From a virus, in IMG/VR virus record IMGVR_UViG_3300034073_002852, positions 1 to 30,803 of that record: a DNA stretch of 30,803 bases. One strand, written 5' to 3'. Positions 1 through 5,489 of the stretch are shown here, one piece after another. Position numbers and translations under genes: made by a program. Numbering within the stretch: position 1 is the first letter of the stretch; the number at the start of each line of letters is the position of its first letter. Under the pieces are notes generated by a model. That model searched no databases, was not told the origin of the DNA, and saw only the letters and a program-made list of their open reading frames with translations.

Positions 1-8
1 TTTTTTCG

Positions 9-16
9 TACATTTG
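9..16 (+). promoter_or_regulatory. Possible -7 promoter element (TACATTTG)
   Basis: TACATTTG matches the Bacteroidota -7 consensus TAnnTTTG at every fixed position and lies 34 bases before the first start codon. The matching -33 TTTG would fall off the left edge, so only half of the promoter can be seen. Confidence 0.4.
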
Positions 17-50
17 TATTACATCAATCAACCACCTCAAAGGTAACGCA

Positions 51-323
51 ATGAAGAAAGTCCGACGAATACAACCATTCAATTGGTCACGGACACCCTC
101 GAAAGAAAATATCCACAAGGTATTTCTTGCAGATCCAAATGCTTATACGTCATTGGGTAAGCACATTACAAAAGACGAACTTTGCAATTCGTTAGCGGTC
201 TACAACAAGATTCGTTTACTCGAACAGAAAAAGCAAACGTTCCGTAATATGTTCTACTTTACACTCGCAGCAATTCCGTTTTCTATTTTCTTTTACAACT
301 TTTTTATTGGAGTAACTCGATGA
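51..323 (+). CDS. Small protein with one C-terminal membrane segment
   Basis: A 90-residue protein I do not recognise. The first 60 residues are charged and hydrophilic, with a possible short helix rich in Lys and Gln near residues 53-64. Residues 67-87 form one hydrophobic stretch that can span a membrane, followed by a short tail, so it looks like a tail-anchored membrane protein. An AAAGG about 8 bases before the ATG fits a ribosome binding site. Its stop overlaps the next start as ATGA, which implies translational coupling and a shared operon. The function is unknown. Confidence 0.7.
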   Translation: MKKVRRIQPFNWSRTPSKENIHKVFLADPNAYTSLGKHITKDELCNSLAVYNKIRLLEQKKQTFRNMFYFTLAAIPFSIFFYNFFIGVTR

Positions 324-679
324 GTCAATCATCACACGTAACGTCTATCATTATCACACCGAAGACGTTGAAGGAACAGATCATCATTCGTATGGCCACC
401 CTAATCAATAAGGCTGGTGGTGAATTCTACAAGTACGATGATACAAATACACCAACACCTATCGTAACAATCGAAGATGTGGATGTTTATGGTGTAGAGA
501 CAAAGGGACGGGACGTATATCTTATGACCGTTGTAAACAGTGACGAATGGAACACTGATGGAGAGTTTACACCGTATAACGCAAATGACTTTTTCCTCGA
601 ACAACTTTGGGAAGTGTATCTCGCTCTCGAACCAATCTATCAGTCAAAATTCAATGACTATGCAACATTCCAAGACTAA
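320..679 (+). CDS. Hypothetical acidic phage protein
   Basis: A 119-residue soluble, acidic protein without a recognised family. Residues 1-35 are mostly aliphatic with a possible helix; residues 45-75 look like alternating beta strands around an IEDVDVYGVETKGRDVYLM segment; the C-terminal part is aromatic and acidic. The start overlaps the previous stop by four bases (ATGA), and the end overlaps the next gene by about 20 bases. It is part of a tightly packed run of small genes that probably act early, but nothing in the sequence identifies a role. Confidence 0.65.
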   Translation: MSQSSHVTSIIITPKTLKEQIIIRMATLINKAGGEFYKYDDTNTPTPIVTIEDVDVYGVETKGRDVYLMTVVNSDEWNTDGEFTPYNANDFFLEQLWEVYLALEPIYQSKFNDYATFQD

Positions 680-908
680 CCAATTTCCAATCGGTAAAAA
701 GATATTCGCTCGGTATTCCGACGAGTACAACGATTTACAGATAAACTTTATACCTGTTTATCTTGTAGAAGAAGACGGAAATTTGTATATTGGAACAAAG
801 AACGATATGGTAGGGTGTCATAAAGGGTACTTCCCATTACACTCTCTCATTGGAACCAACCAACTAAATACAAAGTACTTATCAAACATTTATAAAAAGA
901 AGGATTAG
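660..908 (+). CDS. Hypothetical protein, 82 residues
   Basis: The frame is open from 540, but that long form would overlap the preceding gene by 140 bases. I take the ATG at 660 (an in-frame ATG at 654 is equally possible), giving an overlap of about 20 bases like the neighbouring junctions. No good ribosome binding site is visible, so translation may be coupled to the upstream gene. The protein is rich in Tyr, Asn and Lys; its middle (IPVYLVEEDGNLYIGTKND) reads like a small beta sheet, and it ends in a basic YKKKD tail. I recognise no family. Confidence 0.6.
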   Translation: MQHSKTNQFPIGKKIFARYSDEYNDLQINFIPVYLVEEDGNLYIGTKNDMVGCHKGYFPLHSLIGTNQLNTKYLSNIYKKKD

Positions 909-910
909 TT

Positions 911-1117
911 ATGGCTTTCTATCTAGCAAAAGTTCAATTTGAAATCACCCACGATAATGGTAAGGTGAAAAAGCAATCTCGTTCATACATGGTAAATGCC
1001 GTGTCTGTAACGGATGCCGAAGTTCAAGTGAACAAGTATCTATCAACGTGTGTTGATCCATTCGAGGTCAAGACTATTTCAGAATCAAAGATCGTGGACT
1101 ACATCAATGAACAATAA
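911..1117 (+). CDS. DUF4494-like protein
   Basis: A 68-residue protein whose whole length resembles the DUF4494 family, small proteins of unknown function common in Bacteroidota and their phages. The pattern remembered from that family is an initial beta strand (here FYLAKVQFEITHDNGK), a turn, then a strand and helix of the type YxVxAxSxTDAE (YMVNAVSVTDAEVQV, residues 26-40), and a final FEVKTIS-type strand. The start follows the previous stop after two bases, with a purine-rich AAGAAGGA just upstream. The match is from memory of the family, not from a search. It is one of the clues to the host group. Confidence 0.6.
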   Translation: MAFYLAKVQFEITHDNGKVKKQSRSYMVNAVSVTDAEVQVNKYLSTCVDPFEVKTISESKIVDYINEQ

Positions 1118-1523
1118 TTTCAAACAACTACTCGAACAGTTTTCTGCACGATGGGACGATGTTGCAAATGCGGCAAATCTCGAAGAAGTAGAACGTAGTT
1201 TTACAATTCTTGAAGGACTACGAGAAGACATTTTGGTTTGGGTTTTTGAAAACTCAGAGGATGAGGCTGAACAAGGGACATATTTCTCGACGTTCGGTGA
1301 GCTAGAATCAAGTCTTGTTCAATTGTCAGGTGGTATTCCAATCTTCGATGATAAGTTTGACATCTACGAATCATTTGATGAGTATGAAGCATACTATCAA
1401 CGTTACGGTTGTATGGTGCCAGAATTCGTTGTTTCATGGGATGACCAAAGAATTCTGTGGGCGGATGACCTAACAATCGAATACATCCAACGTCCCGATA
1501 TTCTCATGGGCGAAAACGACTGA
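1107..1523 (+). CDS. Hypothetical acidic protein
   Basis: The frame is open from 1050, but the ATG at 1107 gives a 138-residue product with an 11-base overlap with the preceding gene, as elsewhere in this operon. The protein is strongly acidic and aromatic (many Glu, Asp, Trp and Tyr), with a helical N-terminal half and a region around residues 85-115 dense in Tyr, Glu and Asp. Phage proteins of this composition sometimes mimic DNA or bind basic host proteins, but that is speculation here. It is the last gene before a strong terminator, so it closes the first operon. Confidence 0.65.
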   Translation: MNNNFKQLLEQFSARWDDVANAANLEEVERSFTILEGLREDILVWVFENSEDEAEQGTYFSTFGELESSLVQLSGGIPIFDDKFDIYESFDEYEAYYQRYGCMVPEFVVSWDDQRILWADDLTIEYIQRPDILMGEND

Positions 1524-1546
1524 TTTTCTGTAAGTAGTTGATTTAT

Positions 1547-1575
1547 AAGGACTTACGTCATCGGCGTAAGTCCTT
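1547..1575 (+). terminator. Rho-independent terminator closing the first operon
   Basis: An 11-bp perfect stem (AAGGACTTACG at 1547-1557 with CGTAAGTCCTT at 1565-1575) encloses a 7-base loop and is followed by TATTTTC. It lies 23 bases after the stop of the preceding gene. Confidence 0.85.
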
Positions 1576-1625
1576 TATTTTCATAGACTTAAATATGGTG
1601 TTTAACTCGTTTATACGGAGATTTT

Positions 1626-1757
1626 ATGGGTGGAGGTATAGTTGGGTATGGGTGGTCAAATAAAAACGTCTCTAGGACGTCGGTAGGGGTCAAAACAGGG
1701 GTATTTACAGTCCATAAAAACACCCATTTTCTTCCTACGGAATCTGAAGGAGGCTAG
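1626..1757 (+). CDS. Possible 43-residue Gly-rich peptide
   Basis: A short open frame between the terminator and the next gene. It starts with ATG, has GGAG five bases upstream (1617-1620), and ends in TAG at 1755-1757. The peptide begins MGGGIVGYGWSNKN and is rich in Gly, Val, Thr and Ser, with no recognised family. In favour: well-placed ribosome binding site in an otherwise empty 409-base gap. Against: short length, no visible promoter of its own, and it lies in a region full of regulatory repeats, so the sequence could instead be leader RNA. Confidence 0.4.
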   Translation: MGGGIVGYGWSNKNVSRTSVGVKTGVFTVHKNTHFLPTESEGG

Positions 1758-1794
1758 TTTTACAGAACATCAACAATGTTGACAGACTGTAAAA
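1758..1794. promoter_or_regulatory. 37-bp dyad upstream of a promoter (possible operator)
   Basis: TTTTACAG at 1758-1765 and CTGTAAAA at 1787-1794 are perfect inverted copies. Inside them TCAACA (1770-1775) and TGTTGA (1777-1782) are also inverted copies around a single central A at 1776. The whole element is symmetric about 1776 and ends six bases before the -33 box at 1800. No T-run follows, so it is not a terminator; it has the form of a binding site for a dimeric repressor or activator. Confidence 0.55.
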
Positions 1795-1799
1795 TAACA

Positions 1800-1831
1800 C
1801 TTGACTCGTATTGATTTATTTTGTATCTTTA
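1800..1831 (+). promoter_or_regulatory. Promoter, CTTG-N20-TATCTTTA
   Basis: CTTG at 1800-1803 and TATCTTTA at 1824-1831 are separated by exactly 20 bases. This fits the Bacteroidota primary-sigma pattern (TTTG / TAnnTTTG) with one mismatch in each box. It would drive the gene at 1933 through a leader of about 95 bases. A TTTACAG heptamer overlaps the -7 box (1828-1834), so a protein bound there could block the polymerase. Confidence 0.55.
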
Positions 1832-1832
1832 C

Positions 1833-1867
1833 AGTGAACACGGGAAAAGAGTGAACACAGAAAAAAG
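1833..1867 (+). repeat. Tandem direct repeat in the leader
   Basis: AGTGAACAC occurs at 1833-1841 and again at 1850-1858, a period of 17 bases. Each copy is followed by a purine-rich A tract (GGGAAAAG and AGAAAAAAG). The repeats start at or near the predicted transcription start, so they could be protein-binding sites or a leader RNA element. Confidence 0.55.
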
Positions 1868-1932
1868 AAGTTCTTATTCTACTTATTATCAGAGTTAAGT
1901 TAAGTAGCAGTTAAACTAGAGGTTATGTTAAT

Positions 1933-2193
1933 ATGAATAGTGTTATTAGACTAGAAGATAGTATCTATGTTATACGAAGAGTGTTGAGTAATACTACTTC
2001 TGAGGAAGCTGCAACTATAATCCACAACAGTCTTGGAACAGATTCTTTACTCCGTGATAAAGATGGAAAATGGTTCTGTTGTATGAAAGCCAAAGACGCC
2101 GAATATAGGGACATTGAACTGATCCCTACCGAATCACGTGAAACCTACGAGGGTACACAATTTGAACTTGGAGACACCGGCGGTATCGGATAA
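1933..2193 (+). CDS. Hypothetical protein, 86 residues
   Basis: An unrecognised 86-residue protein. The N-terminal half is amphipathic helix (EEAATIIHNSL), the middle has two adjacent cysteines (WFCCMKAKD), and the C-terminal 20 residues are acidic and end in GDTGGIG, which is probably disordered. It stands alone behind its own promoter, dyad and repeats, which is unusual for such a small gene in this window and suggests it is regulated separately, perhaps as an early or regulatory protein. AGAGG lies 11-15 bases before the ATG, a rather long spacing. Confidence 0.65.
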   Translation: MNSVIRLEDSIYVIRRVLSNTTSEEAATIIHNSLGTDSLLRDKDGKWFCCMKAKDAEYRDIELIPTESRETYEGTQFELGDTGGIG

Positions 2194-2199
2194 AAATCG

Positions 2200-2231
2200 C
2201 TTGGAATTGTCCCAAAAATTTCCTATTATTG
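2200..2231 (+). promoter_or_regulatory. Promoter, CTTG-N20-TATTATTG
   Basis: CTTG (2200-2203) and TATTATTG (2224-2231) are again exactly 20 bases apart and match the Bacteroidota -33/-7 pattern with one mismatch in each box. It lies just after the stop of the preceding gene and would transcribe the lytic transglycosylase gene with a leader of about 105 bases. Confidence 0.5.
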
Positions 2232-2250
2232 TAATAACAAAAACAACTGA

Positions 2251-2258
2251 TATTTATA
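2251..2258 (+). promoter_or_regulatory. TATTTATA motif (candidate late promoter)
   Basis: TATTTATA preceded by CTGA, in the 151-base gap before the lytic transglycosylase. The same octamer occurs 34-44 bases before the starts at 7350, 17684 and 26612. Here the distance to the ATG is larger, 86 bases, with a leader hairpin in between. A lysis-type gene would be expected to be late. Confidence 0.35.
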
Positions 2259-2289
2259 CTTGGTCGGTATAATGTTGTTGTAATACACC

Positions 2290-2305
2290 TACGTCTTCGG
2301 ACGTA
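2290..2305 (+). promoter_or_regulatory. cUUCGg tetraloop hairpin in the mRNA leader
   Basis: TACGTC (2290-2295), loop TTCG, GACGTA (2300-2305): a 6-bp perfect stem with the extra-stable C(UUCG)G tetraloop known from T4 mRNAs. There is no T-run, so it is not a terminator. It is more likely to stabilise the 5' leader of the following gene. Confidence 0.6.
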
Positions 2306-2344
2306 AAGAATGAAAACAAATTATCCACAAAAGAGAGAGTTGAT

Positions 2345-2845
2345 ATGACTAACAAATGGAAACGGGTTACAACCGTTGGACTCATTGTTGCTACGTTTGT
2401 AGTAATTGCAATGACCCCTTTCAAGAAGGGTGAAATCCTAAAAGACGTGTTGTATTCATCTATCGTTTGGGTTGAGTCAAAAGGTGACGCAAACGCAAAA
2501 TCAAGAGATGGTTCGGTTGGAATTGTCCAAATCAAACCAATCATGGTGAAGGAAGTAAATCGTATTTGCAAGATTCAAGGACTTGATAAAAAGTTTACTC
2601 TTGCTGATAGAAACGATCCTGAGAAGTCGGCAGAGATGTTTTGGATCTATCAAGAGTTTTACAACCCAAACCTGAATAGAGATTCACTTTCAAAAGAAGA
2701 CATGGAATTGATGGCAAGGAAGTGGAACGGAGGCCCCGACGGGCACAAGAAGAAGTCTACTAAAAAGTACTGGCGAAAGGTATCTAAGAGACTTCGAATT
2801 GAGTTAGAGGAACGCAACCTTGCTCAAGTAATGATAACAGAGTAA
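2345..2845 (+). CDS. Membrane-anchored lytic transglycosylase-like protein
   Basis: Predicted to cleave peptidoglycan glycan strands, either for host lysis or cell-wall entry. The 166 residues start with a basic end and one hydrophobic segment (about 9-24) that can act as a signal anchor, placing the enzyme domain outside the inner membrane. The domain has the SLT/goose-lysozyme layout: catalytic Glu44 in VWVESKGD, the strand segment SVGIVQIKP (57-65) that lines the active site, and ARKWNGGPDGH (124-134), equivalent to the family's YNxG motif. The C-terminal tail is a basic helix. GAGAG lies 6-10 bases before the ATG. It has its own promoters and a structured terminator, so it is a single-gene unit; no holin is recognised beside it. 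Confidence 0.75.
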   Translation: MTNKWKRVTTVGLIVATFVVIAMTPFKKGEILKDVLYSSIVWVESKGDANAKSRDGSVGIVQIKPIMVKEVNRICKIQGLDKKFTLADRNDPEKSAEMFWIYQEFYNPNLNRDSLSKEDMELMARKWNGGPDGHKKKSTKKYWRKVSKRLRIELEERNLAQVMITE

Positions 2846-2850
2846 ACAAT

Positions 2851-2926
2851 AGGGGCTGAAGAATGTTGTATAGAGTGATGAACCTTTTCATCAACATATA
2901 CCGACCAAATTTATTCTTCAGTCCCT
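2851..2926 (+). terminator. Large structured terminator or small RNA
   Basis: An outer 14-bp stem (2851-2864 with 2913-2926, one G-T pair) is followed by GTTTTGTTTTT. Unlike a simple terminator it holds a second structured arm: GTATA/TATAC (2868-2872 with 2897-2901) leading to GATGAA-CCTT-TTCATC (2877-2892). It ends transcription of the transglycosylase gene and could persist as a stable 3' RNA. Confidence 0.7.
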
Positions 2927-2945
2927 GTTTTGTTTTTACAACTAC

Positions 2946-2953
2946 TATTTATT
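2946..2953 (+). promoter_or_regulatory. TATTTATT, variant of the late-promoter motif
   Basis: One mismatch from TATTTATA and 37 bases before the GTG at 2991, directly after the terminator. A host-type reading is also possible: TTTG (2929-2932), 17-base spacer, TATTCTTG (2950-2957). Confidence 0.3.
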
Positions 2954-2990
2954 CTTGTAACTAACTTACGTCATAACCGAGGTGTTTTCA

Positions 2991-3245
2991 GTGGAATTTA
3001 TCGTAGTTTTCTTATTAGGGTTCTTTAGCTTTTGGTTTCTTACGAGGGATGATTTTCTTCCTGTCTACTTTCAAAGTAAGTGTCCAAAAAAAGAATCTGT
3101 TGTTAGAATGGCTGAGGTTTGTTCATCTTCAAAGTTGAAGAAAGAGATAAAAGAATTTTCTCTTATGAGAATTAGAGATGGACACTATGAGTATGAAGAA
3201 GTTCTAAGTACACTTATGAAGAAAGACAAAAATGACAAAGCGTGA
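2991..3245 (+). CDS. Small N-terminally anchored membrane protein
   Basis: The start is a GTG at 2991, with GAGG (2979-2982) eight bases upstream; the in-frame GTG at 2982 overlaps that ribosome binding site and is less likely. The 84-residue product opens with a very hydrophobic segment rich in Phe (about residues 3-18), followed by a 65-residue charged, mostly helical domain with two Cys in the first half (SKCPKK and AEVCSSS). It overlaps the next gene by 14 bases. I recognise no family; lying next to the transglycosylase, a part in lysis is possible but not shown. Confidence 0.65.
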   Translation: MEFIVVFLLGFFSFWFLTRDDFLPVYFQSKCPKKESVVRMAEVCSSSKLKKEIKEFSLMRIRDGHYEYEEVLSTLMKKDKNDKA

Positions 3246-3714
3246 AAGACAACTGAAATCCATGTTGAACTATTTTGAAATAGACATGGGTGGAACACGT
3301 AATGAAAAGATGACTAAGCAAGATGCAAAGAACTTTTTTGATAAGTTCAATTCCATCTATGATGGTTATACAGTAGAAGAGATCGTAAAGAAAATTCGAG
3401 ACAAACAAACCGATGATATAGACAATGAAGAAGATAAAGATCCTTTTTTTGATTCATTGAAAGATGAAGCAGATGGGAAATCTGACACGGGTGACAAACA
3501 AAACCCGTTCTTCAATAATTTCAAACCTCCTTTTGATTTTGGTTCAAGACAACCACAGGGATTGAACATAAACCCTGAAATAGAGAAGTTTTTAGATTGG
3601 ATGACAGACCTGTTGTATTCGGCAGACCATAAGGTTGTGATTTCCGAAGAGGGTAATATCACTCACATCAAACTTCAAAAAATAAAATCGAAACGAGGTG
3701 GAAAGAAAAAGTAA
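3232..3714 (+). CDS. Hypothetical charged protein with disordered middle
   Basis: A 160-residue protein of unknown function. Residues 1-60 are helical with a TVEEIVKKIRDK segment. Residues 60-112 are acidic and then rich in Asn, Pro and Phe, with a repeated (N/D)PFF motif (DPFFDSL and NPFFNNF) and a GSRQPQG linker, probably disordered. Residues 113-160 form a compact end with IEKFLDWMTDLLYSADHKVVIS and finish in a basic KSKRGGKKK tail. It overlaps both neighbours by 14-17 bases. The short repeated motif suggests a peptide that docks on a partner protein. Confidence 0.6.
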   Translation: MTKRERQLKSMLNYFEIDMGGTRNEKMTKQDAKNFFDKFNSIYDGYTVEEIVKKIRDKQTDDIDNEEDKDPFFDSLKDEADGKSDTGDKQNPFFNNFKPPFDFGSRQPQGLNINPEIEKFLDWMTDLLYSADHKVVISEEGNITHIKLQKIKSKRGGKKK

Positions 3715-3976
3715 CTATATCGAATGGCTATTCAACTTGGAACACATATTGAATGGGTACAATATTGAATTCTCTGACTATGATGAATTTCATGTTAGTG
3801 CTGCTATAGAAGTTACTGAGAACATAATAAGCCAGTACAAGATAACAAGAAATAACAATCTAACTGAAGAATTGATAGATGAGTACCTCAATAGTGCTAT
3901 AAAACAAAGTCCAGAAAAAAAAGATTACTATGAGACAATTTCAGGATATGTCAAAAAGCGATTACTCCAACCCTAA
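3698..3976 (+). CDS. Hypothetical acidic helical protein
   Basis: A 92-residue, mostly helical protein with no recognised family, starting at GTG 3698; no in-frame ATG exists near the beginning, so the start is uncertain. It is acidic, with several Asn and Tyr. It overlaps both the preceding gene (17 bases) and the following one (29-47 bases), typical of the compact small-gene clusters of T4-like phages. Nothing suggests a function. Confidence 0.5.
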   Translation: MERKSNYIEWLFNLEHILNGYNIEFSDYDEFHVSAAIEVTENIISQYKITRNNNLTEELIDEYLNSAIKQSPEKKDYYETISGYVKKRLLQP

Positions 3977-4316
3977 TGACCAACTCAGTGAAATACCACT
4001 TTGGCATTTTCATGAGACACTGGAATTCAACAGTAGTGAATCGATGTTGGAATGGGCAGCAGATGACAAACTGAATTTCTCACTATCCGATAAAGTGTAT
4101 CTTGCGATGGTTGATTGTTTAGAAAACGATATAGAATCGATGATAGTTGCTTCTATTTTAGTACAAGGTCAATCACAAATAGATGTTCTTATTAGAAGAG
4201 ATAACTTTCAGAAAATTCTATCGGGATATACCAAGCGACTTTTAGATGCAGAACGATATGAAAAGTTAGATGAAATAAAGAAGTTTGTTCAAAAATTTGG
4301 TTTGGAAATCTTCTAA
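3930..4316 (+). CDS. Hypothetical protein, 128 residues
   Basis: An all-helical, acidic protein of unknown family. Features are PLWHFHETLEF near residues 23-33, an EWAADDKLNFSLSDKVYLAMVDCLENDIESM stretch in the middle, and a C-terminal helical pair ending in KFVQKFGLEIF. Two starts are possible: ATG 3930 and ATG 3948. Neither has a well-spaced ribosome binding site, so coupling to the upstream gene is likely. The end of this gene carries the -33 box of the next promoter. Confidence 0.55.
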   Translation: MRQFQDMSKSDYSNPNDQLSEIPLWHFHETLEFNSSESMLEWAADDKLNFSLSDKVYLAMVDCLENDIESMIVASILVQGQSQIDVLIRRDNFQKILSGYTKRLLDAERYEKLDEIKKFVQKFGLEIF

Positions 4317-4332
4317 CTTTTTCGTAGCTTTA
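4301..4332 (+). promoter_or_regulatory. Promoter, TTTG-N20-TAGCTTTA
   Basis: TTTG (4301-4304) and TAGCTTTA (4325-4332) are 20 bases apart and match the Bacteroidota -33/-7 pattern with one mismatch. It would start the unit that carries thyX, about 30 bases before the ATG at 4369. Confidence 0.5.
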
Positions 4333-4368
4333 TAACATAACTCAAATTCATCAACAATACAACGTATT

Positions 4369-4563
4369 ATGGGACGAGATTACAGACACCACACGAAGAA
4401 ATCCGATCGGTTTGAAGACGGATATGAAATGTTCAAGGAAAGAAAATTAGATTCTTATGACCGAAACAAAGGTCGAAAAGAAAACAAAATCAATCTAAAC
4501 CAATTCCAACTTCAAGAAGAAGACGATAACTTTGAAATGGAATTTGAAGAAGGCGAGGAATAA
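4369..4563 (+). CDS. Small charged, probably disordered protein
   Basis: A 64-residue protein made almost entirely of charged and polar residues: a basic first half (RHHTKKSDRF, KERKLDSYDRNKGRK) and a strongly acidic end (EEDDNFEMEFEEGEE). It has no hydrophobic core and is probably disordered. It is the first gene behind the promoter at 4301 and its stop codon touches the thyX start (TAAATG), so the two are co-translated. No clear Shine-Dalgarno precedes it. The function is unknown. Confidence 0.6.
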   Translation: MGRDYRHHTKKSDRFEDGYEMFKERKLDSYDRNKGRKENKINLNQFQLQEEDDNFEMEFEEGEE

Positions 4564-5250
4564 ATGTCAGTAAAGTTGGTTTCAATTACACACCCGTCAC
4601 TCGAAAAAGAGATGACACCAGAAGAGTTTGTTGTTTATATCGCTCGTGTATCTAATCCATCGAATCAGATGAATGTAGAGACAGCCCCACGTCTTATCAA
4701 CTATCTCATCAAACACAAGCATTGGTCTCCGTTTGAGTTCGTTGATATGACCGTGGAAATCGTAACAAGACGTTCTATCGCTGCACAAATTCTTCGTCAT
4801 AAGTCATTCTCGTTCCAAGAATTTTCACAACGATATTCTTCTGCTACATCTGTTCAAGAAGTTGAACTTCGTAAACAGGCAGATAAGAATCGTCAATCCT
4901 CCGCAGAATCATTTGATCCTATGTTATCTGGATCTATTTTGTCCAACTATAAAGTTGGTGGAGAAGTCAAAGCATCTGATGCGGTTAGTGACTTCTTACA
5001 ATCTTCTATGAGACTGTATTCCGAATTGATAACTGCTGGTGTTGCTCGTGAAGTTGCTCGTGATGTTCTTCCTCTTGCAACTGAAACAACGATGTATATG
5101 AAAGGTTCACTACGATCCTGGATCCACTATCTTGAACTGAGAACCGCTGAGGATACACAGAAAGAACATAGAGATATTGCAAACGGAATACGTGACATTT
5201 TCACACAGAACTTCCCGAACATTTCCGAGGCAATTGGATGGGAGACGTAA
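4564..5250 (+). CDS. thyX: Flavin-dependent thymidylate synthase ThyX
   Basis: Makes dTMP from dUMP using methylene-tetrahydrofolate and FAD/NADPH, supplying thymine nucleotides for phage DNA replication. The 228-residue length is normal for the family. The ThyX signature RH(R/K)xxSxxxxSxR is intact at residues 78-90 (RHKSFSFQEFSQR), preceded by HWSPFEFVDMTVEI and the RRSIAAQILRHK substrate-binding region. The C-terminal half has the expected LPLATETTMYMKGSLRSW and HYLELRTAEDTQKEHRDI segments, which contribute to the nucleotide and flavin sites. It follows a small charged protein without a gap and overlaps the next gene by 13 bases. I see no missing residue. Confidence 0.97.
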   Translation: MSVKLVSITHPSLEKEMTPEEFVVYIARVSNPSNQMNVETAPRLINYLIKHKHWSPFEFVDMTVEIVTRRSIAAQILRHKSFSFQEFSQRYSSATSVQEVELRKQADKNRQSSAESFDPMLSGSILSNYKVGGEVKASDAVSDFLQSSMRLYSELITAGVAREVARDVLPLATETTMYMKGSLRSWIHYLELRTAEDTQKEHRDIANGIRDIFTQNFPNISEAIGWET

Positions 5251-5489
5251 AGAAGTTTTACGAAGAGTCCCTGAATTTCAATTGGGAAATGTTGGAACAA
5301 AATCCAAACTACTACATTGAAATGACTTCGATGACTGACTTTCAAAAGTTAGATGAACTATATGATATGTACATCTACTTTCTTGAGAACGATGAGTTTG
5401 AAAAATGTGAAGTAATACAAAATAGTATTGTTACTGTTAGAAATAAATACCACAAAGTAATTAGAGGAAACAGTTATGGTAGAGACTGA
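5238..5489 (+). CDS. Hypothetical acidic helical protein after thyX
   Basis: An 83-residue protein, helical, rich in Tyr, Glu and Asp, with no known family. The pattern of the middle (KLDELYDMYIYFLENDEFEKCEVIQNSI) resembles short helical-hairpin phage proteins, and resembles the end of the protein at 3930-4316 (AERYEKLDEIKKF), so the two could share a helical fold. It overlaps thyX by 13 bases and the next gene by 14, so it is translated with them. Confidence 0.6.
   Translation: MGDVKKFYEESLNFNWEMLEQNPNYYIEMTSMTDFQKLDELYDMYIYFLENDEFEKCEVIQNSIVTVRNKYHKVIRGNSYGRD

Noticed and set aside
540-659. Upstream extension of the gene ending at 908
   Set aside because: It would overlap the preceding gene by 140 bases with an unlikely Ser/Asn/Met-rich sequence; ATG 660 or 654 gives a normal short overlap.
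1576-1932. tRNA gene or CRISPR array in the large intergenic region
   Set aside because: No cloverleaf with a T-loop GTTCGA-type sequence and no regularly spaced repeat-spacer units were found; the repeats present are short operator-like heptamers and one tandem pair.
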